In this document: positions 54,034 to 64,000 of the stretch, piece by piece
Layout of the letters: each line of letters opens with the position of its first letter
Position numbering within the stretch: position 1 is the stretch's first letter
Source: Chloroflexi bacterium 44-23
GTDB taxonomy: Bacteria > Chloroflexota > Anaerolineae > Anaerolineales > Anaerolineaceae
DNA: 64,000 bases
Assembly: GCA_001899005.1 (NCBI GenBank)
Contig: MKUW01000007.1
Span: 62,001-126,000, forward strand
Reading direction: 5' to 3'
Translations under genes and position numbers: made by a program
Notes under the pieces: model-generated
What the model was told of the DNA's origin: nothing
What the model saw: the letters and a program-made list of their open reading frames with translations, nothing else
Databases searched by the model: none

Positions 54034-54397
54034 GAATTCCTCCTCAGCGAAGGTGTCGCTCCATTCATTATAGTTTGTCTACCACTTCAATTCAAGGAAT
54101 ATATGGCGATCTGTAAATTTGAGTAATTAATTAAACAATATGAAAAAACAAGTATTTCAATTGAAACTGTATATTCCCGTGGTTTTGCTTTCTATGTAAA
54201 GTATGAGACTGTATTTTATTTTCTCCTTAACTCGTTTGCCAACCCCCCAGGAATAATTCCGTTAAACTTACAGTTAGCAAAAAGTTTCTAGGAAATTACT
54301 CTTCTTATTTTTTTCTTACGAATTGTTAACAAGCTTCTTTTACGTAAAACGTATGATTATAGATGAGTAAACAGAATTACTGGAAGGAGAAATTAAA
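54034..54397. other. Spacer with control elements of dnaK
   Basis: No gene in these 364 bases. A perfect palindrome (below) lies about 50 bases before dnaK, and GGAAGGAG precedes the dnaK ATG. No CIRCE element (TTAGCACTC-N9-GAGTGCTAA) is present. Confidence 0.6.
54338..54349. promoter_or_regulatory. Perfect 12-base palindrome before dnaK
   Basis: TTTTACGTAAAA is its own reverse complement. It lies 49 bases before the ATG and could be an operator for a heat-shock or stress regulator; no regulator is encoded nearby. Confidence 0.4.
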
Positions 54398-56287
54398 ATG
54401 GCAAAAATTATAGGTATTGATTTGGGTACGACAAATAGTGCTGTAGCGGTCATGGAAGGTGGCGATCCGGTGGTGATTCCAACCTCCGAGGGATCTAGAC
54501 TTCTTCCATCCGTTGTCGCATTTAATAAAAACAAAGAACGTCTGGTTGGTTTGACGGCAAAACGTCAGGCAATCGTTAACCCGGAAAACACAATTTCTTC
54601 CATAAAGCGTTTCATGGGTAGGCGCTTTGAAGAGGTAAAACAAGAAAAACAAATGGTTCCTTACAAGGTAACCAAAGGTCCCGGAGATGGAGTTCTTGTT
54701 AGCATTCCCGTTACAGGGCGGGAATATTCACCTCAGGAAATCTCAGCGATGATTCTCGGAAAGTTAAAGAATGACGCAGAAGCATATTTGGGAGAACCGG
54801 TTACCCAGGCAGTCATTACAGTCCCGGCTTACTTTAATGATAGTCAAAGGCAAGCAACGAAAGATGCTGGAAAAATTGCAGGCTTGGAGGTACTTCGAAT
54901 TATCAATGAACCGACTGCTTCTGCATTGGCATATGGACTTGACAAGAAAAAGAATGAAAAAATCCTCATTTTCGACCTTGGTGGTGGAACTTTTGATGTA
55001 TCCATCCTTGAGGTTGGTGATGGTGTCTTTGAAGTAAAATCCACCAGTGGTGATACCCACCTTGGCGGTGATGATTGGGATGAATTGATTGTCAACTGGG
55101 CAGCTGATGAGTTCAAGAAAACTGATTCGATTGATTTACGCGAAGACAAACAAGCGTTACAACGTCTGCGTGAAGCAGGAGAAAAAGCCAAAATTGAGCT
55201 TACCACCATGATGGAAACAGAAATCAATTTGCCCTATATCACAGCTGACATGAACGGACCAAAACATTTGCTGGTAAAGCTTTCTCGCGCTAAATTTGAA
55301 CAAATGAGTGCTTCATTATTGGAACGGGTTAAGAAACCTTTTGATGAAGCTTTGAAAGATGCAAACCTGAAAATTTCAGATCTGGATGAAGTTGTTCTGG
55401 TAGGCGGTTCTACCAGAATGCCGATGGTACAGCAACTGGTACGTCAATGGACCGGAAAAGAAGCCAACAAATCTGTCAACCCGGATGAAGTGGTGGCTGT
55501 AGGAGCTGCCATTCAAGCTGGTGTACTGTCAGGTCAGGTTCAAGATGTGCTCTTATTGGATGTAACCCCACTTTCCCTTGGTCTGGAGACGCTCGGTAAT
55601 GTTATGACCAAGTTAATTGAAAGAAATACGACCATTCCTGTCAAGAAGTCACAGATATTTTCAACGGCGGAAGACAATCAGCCTGCCGTAGATATTCATG
55701 TTCTACAAGGTGAAAGGCAAATGGTAAGTGACAATATCAGTCTTGGTCGTTTCCGTCTGGATGGACTTCCCCCGGCCCCGCGTGGCGTCCCACAAATCGA
55801 AGTAACCTTTGATATCGATGCAAATGGTATTTTGAATGTGTCGGCACGCGACAAAGCCACCGGCAAGGAACAACATGTCACGATAACTGCCTCCACCAAT
55901 ATTGATAAGGCAGAGATTGAGCGACTTGTTCAGCAAGCAAAACAACATGAAGCGGAAGATGCCAAACGTCGTGAGCTGGTGGAAGCCAGAAATTCAGCAG
56001 ACAACCTGATTTACCAGGCTGAAAAACTTCTAAACGAAGGACAGGCAAATGTCTCTGAAGTGGATCGTAATATGCTACAAAATCAAATCAAAGAATTGCA
56101 GGAAGCAATGAAAAGCGATAGCCTTTCAACGATTCGGGATTTGACCCAGAAATTACAGTCCCATCTTGAACAAACGCAACAGAATGTTGCTGCCAATTCA
56201 AGCCAGACAGGAACTCCAGATGGAGGGCATGATGGTGGCGAGGCTAATGACAACGAAGTTGTTGAAGGTGAATTTCACGAAGCATAA
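54398..56287 (+). CDS. dnaK: Chaperone protein DnaK (Hsp70)
   Basis: 629 residues. The nucleotide-binding domain starts '[20 protein letters not shown]', continues with '[20 protein letters not shown]', '[14 protein letters not shown]' and '[14 protein letters not shown]'. The linker '[11 protein letters not shown]' leads to the substrate-binding domain and a helical lid; the tail is rich in Gly and acidic residues. It folds proteins with DnaJ and GrpE, which are not in this window, so the gene stands alone instead of in the common grpE-dnaK-dnaJ group. Confidence 0.98.
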   Translation: MAKIIGIDLGTTNSAVAVMEGGDPVVIPTSEGSRLLPSVVAFNKNKERLVGLTAKRQAIVNPENTISSIKRFMGRRFEEVKQEKQMVPYKVTKGPGDGVLVSIPVTGREYSPQEISAMILGKLKNDAEAYLGEPVTQAVITVPAYFNDSQRQATKDAGKIAGLEVLRIINEPTASALAYGLDKKKNEKILIFDLGGGTFDVSILEVGDGVFEVKSTSGDTHLGGDDWDELIVNWAADEFKKTDSIDLREDKQALQRLREAGEKAKIELTTMMETEINLPYITADMNGPKHLLVKLSRAKFEQMSASLLERVKKPFDEALKDANLKISDLDEVVLVGGSTRMPMVQQLVRQWTGKEANKSVNPDEVVAVGAAIQAGVLSGQVQDVLLLDVTPLSLGLETLGNVMTKLIERNTTIPVKKSQIFSTAEDNQPAVDIHVLQGERQMVSDNISLGRFRLDGLPPAPRGVPQIEVTFDIDANGILNVSARDKATGKEQHVTITASTNIDKAEIERLVQQAKQHEAEDAKRRELVEARNSADNLIYQAEKLLNEGQANVSEVDRNMLQNQIKELQEAMKSDSLSTIRDLTQKLQSHLEQTQQNVAANSSQTGTPDGGHDGGEANDNEVVEGEFHEA

Positions 56288-56305
56288 AAATTGAAGATTA
56301 ACATG

Positions 56306-56342
56306 AAAAAAGAGCTGGTTATGATCTAATCAGCTCTTTTTT
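56306..56342. terminator. Bidirectional terminator between dnaK and pyrH
   Basis: A 16-base stem (56306-56321 with 56327-56342, one G-T pair), five-base loop, A-run on one side and T-run on the other, so it can end transcription from both convergent genes. Confidence 0.9.
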
Positions 56343-56372
56343 GATTAAGTTTTTGATTTCCAGAGGTGACGA

Positions 56373-57146
<774 letters not shown>

Positions 57147-57761
57147 TTATTCTTCCATTTCAGATGTTGTTTCGCCAAGTGCATAGCGAGCGAAGCGACG
57201 TACAACCACATTTTCTCCAAGTGCAACAACTTTTTCATTAATCAATTGTTGAACAGTAATTTCTTCGTTACGAATGTATGGTTGCCGGAGTAATACCATT
57301 TCGTTTTTAAACTTTTCAATAGTCCCTTCGACGATTCTCGCATGGATGGCCACAGGTTTACCATCTTCAATTGCCTTGGCAAGAGCAATTTGCTTTTCTT
57401 TTTCGAGAACCGCCTGAGGAATGTCTTCTTCCTTGATATATTCAGGGGAGGTTGCTGCAATTTGTAAAGCCAATTCGTGTGCTAATTCGCGAAAAGCAGG
57501 TGAGCGGCCAACGAAATCTGTCTCCACGTTCACTTCCACCATAACGCCCACGCGGCCATTACCATGGGAATATAATTCCACCACTCCTTCGGAAGCATTG
57601 CGCGAAGACCGTTTTGCCGCTTTTGCCAATCCTCGTTCTCTAAGGACGTCCAACGCTTTATCAAAATCTCCTTGCGACTCTTCCAAAGCTTTTCGGCAGT
57701 CTAAAATGCCAGCGCCAGTAGATTCACGCAGTTTTTTAATATCTTCTGTCGAAACTTTCAT
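57147..57761 (-). CDS. tsf: Elongation factor Ts
   Basis: 204 residues. The N-terminal UBA-like part 'IKKLRESTGAGILDCRKALE' is diagnostic; 'GRVGVMVEVNVETDFVGRSP' is the second signature. The protein exchanges GDP for GTP on EF-Tu. It is the short form with a single core domain half, as in many bacteria outside Proteobacteria. Placed 51 bases after rpsB. Confidence 0.97.
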   Translation of the reverse strand: MKVSTEDIKKLRESTGAGILDCRKALEESQGDFDKALDVLRERGLAKAAKRSSRNASEGVVELYSHGNGRVGVMVEVNVETDFVGRSPAFRELAHELALQIAATSPEYIKEEDIPQAVLEKEKQIALAKAIEDGKPVAIHARIVEGTIEKFKNEMVLLRQPYIRNEEITVQQLINEKVVALGENVVVRRFARYALGETTSEMEE

Positions 57762-57812
57762 TTCAAGTTGTTCCTTTTGTCATTCCTGATCTGATTAATT
57801 AACCCTTACGGT

Positions 57813-58976
57813 TTACTCTTTTTCAGCCTCGATGGCAGTATTGGCATCGTTATCATTCTCTTGAGTCGTCTCTTCAGCTACTGTGTCTGACTCTTCTGTG
57901 TCATCTTGGACTTGTGCGTCATCGATTGCTTCAAATTCTTCTTCCAAAGCCTTTACTTCTTCCAAGGCTTTTACTTCTTCTTCAATCTCTTCTTTCAATT
58001 CAGCTTCTTCAGCTTCGACAACTTCTTCGATCAATTCAGCTTTTTCGGCTGCGTCTGCAATGTCTTCGATCAATTCGGCTTCTTCGGCTGCGTCTACAAT
58101 GTCTTCTATCAATTCAGTTTCTTCAGCTTCTAAAACGTCTTCTTCTTTTGGAACATCCATCTTCGCTAACGTAGCTGCACCGAGCAATGTTTCGTCGTCT
58201 AGTTCGGCATCCTCGTCCATACGACGGCGTGTGAGTACTCTCTCTTCAGCCATTTCTGCCATGGCTTCATCCTCTGTGAGGTCGTCTTTTCGTATCGACC
58301 TTCCTTCAATAACCGCATCAGCAATTTTTGCAACCATTAATTTAATGGCACGAATTGCATCATCATTTGAAGGAATTACATAATCAATATTTCGTGGATC
58401 GCAATTTGTATCCACCATGGCGATAATCGGAATATCTTTCAGATTAGCTTCATGCACGGCCGTTTCTTCACGGCTGACATCGATGATGAAAAGTAAATCG
58501 GGCAGCTTTTTCATGTTGCGAACACCACTCAGGCGGATTAGTAAGCGATTTATTTCACGCTCAATCATCAGCGCTTCTTTTTTGGTGTAGGATTTGATTT
58601 CTCCGGTTTCGATTAATTTTTCTAAGCGATCCAATTCTCCAATTCGCAGGCTGATGGTAGACCAATTGGTCAGTGTTCCGCCCAGCCAGCGTTCTGTAAC
58701 GTAAGGCATTCCACAACGAGTTGCTTCTTCTCTGATTGTTTCCTGTGCCTGGCGTTTGGTGCCAACAAACAATATATTGCCTCCATTCGCTACAGTATCG
58801 CGGACAAGATTGTAGCTATGGGTAAGCGCCTTGACCGTTTGTTGCAAATCAAGGATGTGAATACCATTGCGCTCGGTGAAAATAAACGGGCGCATAGCGG
58901 GGTTCCATTTATTGGTGCGATGACCGAAGTGAACTCCACTTTCCAAGAGTGCTTTCATGGAAATAACAGATGCCAT
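57813..58976 (-). CDS. rpsB: 30S ribosomal protein S2 with long acidic repeat tail
   Basis: 387 residues from ATG 58976, compared with about 250 usual for S2. The S2 core is clear: '[19 protein letters not shown]', '[17 protein letters not shown]', '[10 protein letters not shown]' and '[20 protein letters not shown]'. After residue ~230 come about 155 residues that are mostly Glu, Asp and Ala, with a 13-residue unit repeated about three times ('[13 protein letters not shown]', '[13 protein letters not shown]', '[13 protein letters not shown]'). The tail must project from the ribosome or be disordered. An upstream extension of the frame to 59306 lacks S2 sequence and is not coding. AGGAG lies 12 bases before the ATG. 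Confidence 0.96.
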   Translation of the reverse strand: MASVISMKALLESGVHFGHRTNKWNPAMRPFIFTERNGIHILDLQQTVKALTHSYNLVRDTVANGGNILFVGTKRQAQETIREEATRCGMPYVTERWLGGTLTNWSTISLRIGELDRLEKLIETGEIKSYTKKEALMIEREINRLLIRLSGVRNMKKLPDLLFIIDVSREETAVHEANLKDIPIIAMVDTNCDPRNIDYVIPSNDDAIRAIKLMVAKIADAVIEGRSIRKDDLTEDEAMAEMAEERVLTRRRMDEDAELDDETLLGAATLAKMDVPKEEDVLEAEETELIEDIVDAAEEAELIEDIADAAEKAELIEEVVEAEEAELKEEIEEEVKALEEVKALEEEFEAIDDAQVQDDTEESDTVAEETTQENDNDANTAIEAEKE

Positions 58977-59252
58977 TATTAAAACGTTCTCCTTTTGATT
59001 TTCGTTAATCCTCCGCCTTCGTCTACCCGTTGACCTATTCATCTTGCGATGCACGCAGGGACGGTCAGAAAGCGTGTGTAATTTCGCTATCCTCAGACAG
59101 CCTGCCAAGTATATCATAAGTGTTGATTTTTTAGTAAATATCCAGATGAGATTTTGAAATGGATCAATACTTGCAATTATTTCGGATGAGCTGTACGAAA
59201 TGATAATAAATGCGAAATCCGGAAAGCTTTTGACTTGTTTGGAATTTGATGA

Positions 59253-60284
59253 ATGGTTAATAAAGATTTTTATCGAACTATGCCAAAAATTGATCTTCAC
59301 CGCCATTTGGAAGGTTCAATCAGGCTCAGCACGTTATCAGAAATTGCCAGCCAACAACTACCAGAATTAGTACCGGATTTGGTGAAACGTGTCAAAATTC
59401 TGGCGGATGATCCACGTACATCAGGTAATTTTCTTTCAAAGTTTCTCACTTTACGCAAGTTTTTTATCTCCAAGGAAATTATTCAAAGGATGGTGTCTGA
59501 ATGCCTTGAAGATGCTGCTGCCGACCATCTCATCTACTTAGAGTTGCGTTTCTCAGCAAATGCGCTTTCACAGGGCAATCCGCAAAAATTAGAGCAAGTA
59601 ATGTCGTGGGTGGTTGAAAGTGCTTTACTTGCCTCGCAGCAGTTTTCTCTTCCAATAAGTTTGTTATTATTACTTAACCGACACGAGGCGTTAGATTTTG
59701 CTGCAAGAATGGTGGATTGCGCAGTTCAGTTTCAATCTTACGGCTTATTGGGTTTGGATCTGGCTGGTGATGAGGCCCAATTTTCCGGGTTGCCGTTTCG
59801 CCAGCTTCTCAATAAAGCCAGGAATAAAGGTTTCTTGCTTACTATTCATGCAGGTGAATGGGGTGGAGCAGAGAACGTTGCTGAAGCTATTAATATTTTA
59901 GGTGCTAATCGTATCGGGCATGGCGTTAGAATCATGGAAGATGATAATGTCGTCGAGTTAGCTAGGAAGACACAAATACCCATAGAAATCTGTTTGACAT
60001 CCAACATAAAAAGCGGGATATTTGATGACATCCATCAACATCCGCTGCCCGAAATGTTGAGAATGGGCTTAAATATCACTATTAACAGTGATGACCCTCA
60101 AATTTTGAACATCAATTTATCTGATGAACTGTTGCTTTTAAATAAAGTATTCGATCTCTCTTCAGAGCAGATATCCAAGTTAATGGGTAATGCGATTGAT
60201 TCATCTTTCTTAGATCCAGAAAAAAAAGCTCAGCTGCATGAAAATTATTCTCACAAATATCAATCCTGGAATTCGCAATCTTGA
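59253..60284 (+). CDS. add: Adenosine deaminase family protein
   Basis: 343 residues. The zinc ligands are in '[12 protein letters not shown]', the third His in '[12 protein letters not shown]' with the catalytic Glu region, '[14 protein letters not shown]' holds the next His, and '[12 protein letters not shown]' the Asp pair. It deaminates adenosine or a related nucleoside. Start 59253 has GGA nine bases ahead; Met10 (59280) is the alternative. Divergent from rpsB. Confidence 0.93.
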   Translation: MVNKDFYRTMPKIDLHRHLEGSIRLSTLSEIASQQLPELVPDLVKRVKILADDPRTSGNFLSKFLTLRKFFISKEIIQRMVSECLEDAAADHLIYLELRFSANALSQGNPQKLEQVMSWVVESALLASQQFSLPISLLLLLNRHEALDFAARMVDCAVQFQSYGLLGLDLAGDEAQFSGLPFRQLLNKARNKGFLLTIHAGEWGGAENVAEAINILGANRIGHGVRIMEDDNVVELARKTQIPIEICLTSNIKSGIFDDIHQHPLPEMLRMGLNITINSDDPQILNINLSDELLLLNKVFDLSSEQISKLMGNAIDSSFLDPEKKAQLHENYSHKYQSWNSQS

Positions 60285-60399
60285 TAAAATCCTGATAAAT
60301 TGTTCTTGTTGTGCTAAAATCGGGAGTACTTACATCCCGATCAGGTATAGTTTACCTTCGGAGAAGGTCGAAATACGAAAAAAGATATGACCTTTTGGC

Positions 60400-60429
60400 T
60401 TGCTTTCAGCTTAATCCTTGCTATATACT
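60400..60429 (+). promoter_or_regulatory. Promoter of the CBS protein gene
   Basis: TTGCTT (60400-60405), an 18-base spacer and TATACT (60424-60429); the start point would be near 60436. Confidence 0.55.
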
Positions 60430-60434
60430 ATCAA

Positions 60435-60449
60435 TATCCTTGAAGGATA
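60435..60449. promoter_or_regulatory. Palindrome over the CBS gene start point, possible operator
   Basis: TATCCTT-G-AAGGATA is a perfect 7+1+7 inverted repeat just after the -10, where a repressor would block start of transcription. Confidence 0.45.
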
Positions 60450-60499
60450 AACCCTGAATATCATATATAAGAACAACCCCAAAAAGGAGATTTCTTCCT

Positions 60500-60925
60500 A
60501 TGCGTGAAAAACATACTGTCCGAGACTGGATGAAGGATCTGGTAGTTTTTGTTGATCCTGATCAAACGGTATTCGAAGCGTTAAGCACTATGCGCCGCCG
60601 ATATATCAATAGTGTCATGGTCAGTAAAAGTGAGTCAAACGATCATTATGGTATTTTGACCACCAGAGATGTCTGCGACAAAATCGTTGCTGTCAATGTT
60701 AATCCAAAAGAAATGAAGGTCAAAGATATCATGTCATCTCCGATTATCAGCGTTCAACAGACCACTGCCATTAAAGATTGTGCAGTTTTGATGAAGGAAA
60801 ATCGGATTCATCATCTGCCAGTGGTAAATGATACGGGCGATGTTGTTGGGATGATTTCCGCCAGTGATTTCTTGCTTATTGCTGAGGCGATGGGGAATAA
60901 TTTTAAAGAACGTTCACTAAGCTGA
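60500..60925 (+). CDS. Two-CBS-domain protein
   Basis: 141 residues made of a CBS pair and little else: first repeat 'VFVDPDQTVFEALSTMRRR' through 'GILTTRDVCDK', second 'IISVQQTTAIKDCAVLMKE' through 'HLPVVNDTGDVVGMISASD'. CBS pairs bind adenosyl nucleotides and sense energy or redox state. No effector domain is attached, so it must act on a partner. AGGAG lies nine bases before the ATG; promoter and a likely operator are just upstream. Confidence 0.92.
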   Translation: MREKHTVRDWMKDLVVFVDPDQTVFEALSTMRRRYINSVMVSKSESNDHYGILTTRDVCDKIVAVNVNPKEMKVKDIMSSPIISVQQTTAIKDCAVLMKENRIHHLPVVNDTGDVVGMISASDFLLIAEAMGNNFKERSLS

Positions 60926-60938
60926 AAGAAGTTAATTT

Positions 60939-60966
60939 TTGAATAATTCGGTGCATCGGTTATAAT
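60939..60966 (+). promoter_or_regulatory. Promoter of the CAP/LysM gene, nearly leaderless
   Basis: TTGAAT (60939-60944), 16-base spacer and perfect TATAAT (60961-60966), only 9 bases before the ATG at 60976, so the mRNA would have at most a few untranslated bases. Confidence 0.55.
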
Positions 60967-60975
60967 TGCCAAACG

Positions 60976-61920
60976 ATGCGCCGAATTTTATTTACTATAT
61001 TTATTGGGTTTGTTGCACTTTCTTTTATCCACCCGCTTTACCATATCGTTCGAGCACAGGGCAGTTCAGCTTCCGAATTAATTAGTGCGGTCAACGCATT
61101 ACGGAACGATAACGGCTTACAACCCTATGTGGTCGATGCGGGCTTAATGGCATCTGCCCAACTGCATGCGGATTATATGGCTTCGACCGGTAATATCACT
61201 CACACTCGTGCTGATGGATCAACACCGGCCACGTTGGGGTTTATCGAGAACATCGCTGGCGGCTATAACATGACTGCAACTGTGGTCGTATATTCAATTT
61301 GGACAGACCCGGATCATTGGAATACGATGGCAGGGATAACTTACGGCAATGTCGGGGCTGGCGTTGCAGAGAAAAATGGGTATGTTTACTATGTTTTGCA
61401 AGTGCAGCGCGTGAAAACGGGGCTGGAAGGTCAGCCAACACCGAATTTTAACTCCACTGTAAACCCAAATTTAGTTAATCCGGTTATTACCACGACACCT
61501 CAATTGGATGGTTCCATTATTCATGAAGTTTTGGATGGGCAATCATTGTGGAGCATCGCGACGACTTATAATGTAACAATCGCCGAGATTATTGCCTGGA
61601 ACAACCTTCTGCCGACCCCGAATATTTTTCCTGGAGAGCGCTTGCTGGTAAAATTAGCTCCAACTGCAACAATCACACCGACAATTACATTGACCCATAT
61701 TCCTCCAACCAGGACTTCCAGCCCGACAGCCACACCGCGAACACCCACTTCCACCGCAACGGTGACGCCAACCCCAACAGAGACCCCAAAAGTATTGTTC
61801 GATTTTAATAAAATTGATGCAAATCAACGCAAGACAGTTGGATTTGTGATGGTAGCTATTTGTGGAATTGGTTTGCTATTCGTGGTGTTGGCCGGTTTTA
61901 TCCGTAAATCTGGCCTCTAG
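60976..61920 (+). CDS. Secreted CAP (SCP/PR-1) domain protein with LysM domain and C-terminal anchor
   Basis: 314 residues. A signal peptide ('ILFTIFIGFVALSFIHPLY'), a CAP domain ('LISAVNALRNDNGLQPYVVD', 'ASAQLHADYMASTGNITHTR', 'GVAEKNGYVYYVLQV'), a LysM domain (~185-230, 'GQSLWSIATTYNVTIAEIIA') that binds peptidoglycan, a Thr/Pro linker and a final membrane helix ('TVGFVMVAICGIGLLFVVLA'). It is a wall-associated protein held in the membrane; CAP function is not settled in bacteria. No ribosome site is seen, consistent with a leaderless mRNA. Confidence 0.9.
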   Translation: MRRILFTIFIGFVALSFIHPLYHIVRAQGSSASELISAVNALRNDNGLQPYVVDAGLMASAQLHADYMASTGNITHTRADGSTPATLGFIENIAGGYNMTATVVVYSIWTDPDHWNTMAGITYGNVGAGVAEKNGYVYYVLQVQRVKTGLEGQPTPNFNSTVNPNLVNPVITTTPQLDGSIIHEVLDGQSLWSIATTYNVTIAEIIAWNNLLPTPNIFPGERLLVKLAPTATITPTITLTHIPPTRTSSPTATPRTPTSTATVTPTPTETPKVLFDFNKIDANQRKTVGFVMVAICGIGLLFVVLAGFIRKSGL

Positions 61921-62101
61921 ATTTCGCCCAAATAAATAATCATATTGGGCCATTCGCTGACAGTCAACAATAAATAAAAATGAGAACAATTTTTTGCTGG
62001 TACATATGCGGTCAAAATTTTCGTTCTTAGTTCTTTAGACCGGTTTTTTGCCCATATGGCTGCGTTAAACTTCGGTGTATTTTTATTGAGTGTTTTTTTT
62101 A

Positions 62102-62860
62102 TCAAATGCTAAAGTCGTTACCAGACCAAATGCCATCAATTGGGGCATGAATATGTTCTTCTACCTTTCCATTCCCATTATCCTTTTCTTCCGATGGCGA
62201 CCGCCGGGTAGCAGGTTTTGACAACTGCACTTCTATTTTATTGACTCTTAATATCAGGTCGGCAATTGTTTTCCCAATTGTATCCGGCAATAGATCGTGG
62301 TGAAGGTCCGGAATTTCACTTTTATAAGGTGCTGAACGCTTGACAATTTGTCCCGGAACGCCAACAACAACAGAATTAGGAGGTACATCTTTTACTACAA
62401 CAGCGTTAGCGCCAATTCGGCTGCCGGTGCCAATATGAATAGCACCCAAAATCTTGGCGCCAGCGCCAACAACGACGTTATCTTCAATAGTTGGGTGCCT
62501 TTTCCCTTTTTCAGTACTGACTCCCCCCAGAGTTACGCCATGGTATAGGGTGACGTTGTTGCCTACGAGCGAAGTTTCGCCAATGACAACGCCCATGCCA
62601 TGGTCAATAAAGAAACTTGAGCCTATCGTTGCTGCCGGGTGTATTTCAATACCTGTCAAGAATCGGTTAAATTGTGAGATCGCACGTGCGATCAGGTAAA
62701 GTCTTCGCTGCCAAAACCAATGTGCCGTGCGATGACCCCAGATTGCATGCAATCCAGAGTAAAGCATGGCAATTTCTACAAAATTTCTGGCAGCCGGGTC
62801 ACGTTCCTGGATGCATTTGATGTCATTCTTTATGTTTTTTAGCCATTGAATCATTGACAT
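62102..62860 (-). CDS. cysE: Serine O-acetyltransferase
   Basis: 252 residues. The left-handed helix repeats and the signature '[20 protein letters not shown]' with catalytic His ('DHG') and '[18 protein letters not shown]' are typical of short CysE proteins (EpsC-type). It makes O-acetylserine for the next step. The C-terminal ~60 residues ('[20 protein letters not shown]') are extra. ATG 62860 or the ATG six bases on is the start; AAGGA lies close by. Twelve bases after cysK, so the two cysteine genes form an operon. Confidence 0.95.
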   Translation of the reverse strand: MSMIQWLKNIKNDIKCIQERDPAARNFVEIAMLYSGLHAIWGHRTAHWFWQRRLYLIARAISQFNRFLTGIEIHPAATIGSSFFIDHGMGVVIGETSLVGNNVTLYHGVTLGGVSTEKGKRHPTIEDNVVVGAGAKILGAIHIGTGSRIGANAVVVKDVPPNSVVVGVPGQIVKRSAPYKSEIPDLHHDLLPDTIGKTIADLILRVNKIEVQLSKPATRRSPSEEKDNGNGKVEEHIHAPIDGIWSGNDFSI

Positions 62861-62872
62861 TAATCCTTCAGC

Positions 62873-63805
62873 TCAATCGCGCAGATCAGCATATAAATTG
62901 GTACTCAAGTAGCGCTCACCAAAGTCAGGGATAATGGCTACAATCCTTTTCCCTGCGGTTTCTGGACGTTTGGCAATTTGTAACGCCGCCCAGGTGGCTG
63001 CCCCAGAGGAGATCCCAACCAACAGGCCTTCCTGAGTGGCCATCAGCCGGGCAGTCTGAAATGCATCTGCGTCGCTAACTTGGATAATTTCATCGTAAAT
63101 ATGGGTATTCAGAACTTTAGGAATAAAACCTGCCCCGAGACCCATAATGGCGTGTTTCCCCTTTTTGCCACCTGAGAGAACTGGAGAGCCCTCCGGTTCC
63201 ACTGCTACTATTTTGACTTCCGGGTTGTGAGCTTTCAATACCTCCCCGACGCCTGTGATGGATCCGCCGGTCCCAACGCCGGCAACAAAATAGTCAACTT
63301 TTCCATCAGTATCCCGTAAAATTTCTTGTGCAGTCGTTGTACGATGTATCTCGGGGTTGGCCGGATTTTCAAACTGTTGTGGCACAAAAACATGTTTATT
63401 TTCGGCTGCTAACTCTTCAGCCTTTCGAATGGCACCATCCATCCCTTCGGATGCGGGCGTCAGGATTAATTCTGCGCCAAATGCACGCATCAGCATCTTT
63501 CTTTCAGTTGACATACTATCCGGCATAATGATTTTGCAAGCATAGCCACGCGCTGCCGCCACAAAGGCGAGAGCGATGCCTGTGTTGCCACTGGTGGGTT
63601 CAACGATAATGCTATCTTTATCAATCAATCCTGCTTGTTCTGCGGCATCAATCATTGCCACCCCAATGCGGTCTTTAACGGAGTGAGCTGGATTAAAAAA
63701 TTCCAACTTTACTACAACCTCTCCAGGGAGGTTAACTGACAATCTTTGCAGCCTTACCAGCGGTGTATTGCCGATTAATTCAGTGATGTTATTTGCGATT
63801 TTCAT
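62873..63805 (-). CDS. cysK: Cysteine synthase A
   Basis: About 310 residues. '[16 protein letters not shown]' opens, PLP-Lys is in '[16 protein letters not shown]', then '[20 protein letters not shown]' and '[18 protein letters not shown]' bind substrate and cofactor. It makes cysteine from O-acetylserine and sulfide. GGAGA six bases before ATG 63805 sets the start. Leads the cysK-cysE operon. Confidence 0.97.
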   Translation of the reverse strand: MKIANNITELIGNTPLVRLQRLSVNLPGEVVVKLEFFNPAHSVKDRIGVAMIDAAEQAGLIDKDSIIVEPTSGNTGIALAFVAAARGYACKIIMPDSMSTERKMLMRAFGAELILTPASEGMDGAIRKAEELAAENKHVFVPQQFENPANPEIHRTTTAQEILRDTDGKVDYFVAGVGTGGSITGVGEVLKAHNPEVKIVAVEPEGSPVLSGGKKGKHAIMGLGAGFIPKVLNTHIYDEIIQVSDADAFQTARLMATQEGLLVGISSGAATWAALQIAKRPETAGKRIVAIIPDFGERYLSTNLYADLRD

Positions 63806-63817
63806 AAGATTCTCCAA

Positions 63818-64000
63818 TCATTTTATTTAAATAAATACGCTACCAATAAAAAACAGCGGATTTTGATCCGTTCCGGCACAAAGAAGGAATTATGCGGGGG
63901 ATGCTTTCCGCTGCCTGTTATTGATAGCGTTATTAATTTTTGTCGTCTCAGGCTTTGGTTAGCGAATACCCCGCCTCAGACATATGCAATTATTTAACAT
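63818..64000 (-). other. Leader of the cysK-cysE operon with a small hairpin
   Basis: No gene to the window edge. On the minus strand CGGAT-CAAA-ATCCG (63857-63870) is followed by CTGTTTTTT, a weak terminator or attenuator about 50 bases before cysK. No T-box or SAM riboswitch motif is visible in the part present. Confidence 0.4.

Noticed and set aside
54034..54397. CIRCE/HrcA control of dnaK
   Set aside because: The TTAGCACTC-N9-GAGTGCTAA element is absent; only an unrelated 12-base palindrome is present.
57883..58383. Plus-strand Ser-rich open frame of 166 residues
   Set aside because: It is the antisense reading of the acidic Glu/Asp repeat tail of rpsB; low-complexity Ser runs arise from complementing Glu-rich codons.
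58977..59306. N-terminal extension of ribosomal protein S2
   Set aside because: The frame is open to 59306, but the first 110 residues do not resemble S2 and would overlap the divergent adenosine deaminase gene; the start at 58976 fits the family.
63818..64000. T-box or SAM riboswitch before cysK
   Set aside because: No conserved T-box or S-box motif can be found in the visible part; only a weak five-base hairpin with a T-run.

Overview
The window reads as chromosomal DNA of a bacterium that is probably a member of the Chloroflexota, class Anaerolineae. This is inferred from several traits seen together: secreted proteins with Thr/Pro 'TPT' linkers, a Ser/Thr kinase carrying WD40/TolB-like repeats, two LP-type C-terminal tails plus a close third, and the general gene complement. 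No 16S gene is present to confirm it. No transposase, integrase, phage gene or CRISPR array was seen.

Layout. 1-3.5 kb: end of a thiamine-type ABC importer (binding protein, fused permease, ATPase) and a DUF402 protein. 3.5-7.5 kb (minus): lipoprotein, luciferase-like oxidoreductase, receiver-only response regulator, M32 carboxypeptidase. 7.6-12.5 kb: palindromic repeat, Cys-rich protein, Dps, large Ser/Thr kinase, tRNA-Lys. 12.6-27.3 kb: the most unusual region, described below. 27.3-33.5 kb: repeat-rich spacer, TlpA-like thioredoxin, phosphatase, RarA, transporter and small proteins. 33.5-39 kb: HAD hydrolase, 2-hydroxyacid dehydrogenase, two-subunit CoA-transferase, P5C dehydrogenase. 39-50 kb: secreted metzincin, then a tightly packed six-gene operon (C39-like peptidase, SbcD, CBS/CorC-type membrane protein, SbcC, two glycosyltransferases). 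50-64 kb: glucan phosphorylase, NfeD, DnaK, the rpsB-tsf-pyrH operon, adenosine deaminase, CBS protein, CAP/LysM protein and cysK-cysE.

The candidate system at 12.6-27.3 kb has a divergent pair (nucleotidyltransferase and S26B-type peptidase) on the minus strand. On the plus strand follow a promoter, a structured leader RNA with its own terminator, a 1867-residue secreted mosaic protein, a PqqD-like peptide chaperone, a radical SAM/SPASM enzyme, a 56-residue peptide, an HprK-like kinase and a C25 (gingipain-family) secreted protease. The peptide carries a YxxP leader motif, two Cys and a C-terminal Ser. The set resembles a RiPP pathway in which a radical SAM enzyme modifies the peptide and the kinase phosphorylates it, much as HprK-like kinases phosphorylate the C-terminal Ser of certain lasso precursors. 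No lasso cyclase or dedicated exporter is present here. The two flanking secreted proteins end in the same type of domain and short LP tail, suggesting they share an envelope destination; whether they act with the peptide is inference.

Housekeeping regulation is visible in places: intrinsic terminators between convergent genes, good -35/-10 promoters before tRNA-Lys, P5C dehydrogenase, the CBS protein and the CAP/LysM gene, and palindromes that could be operators before dps, dnaK and the CBS gene.
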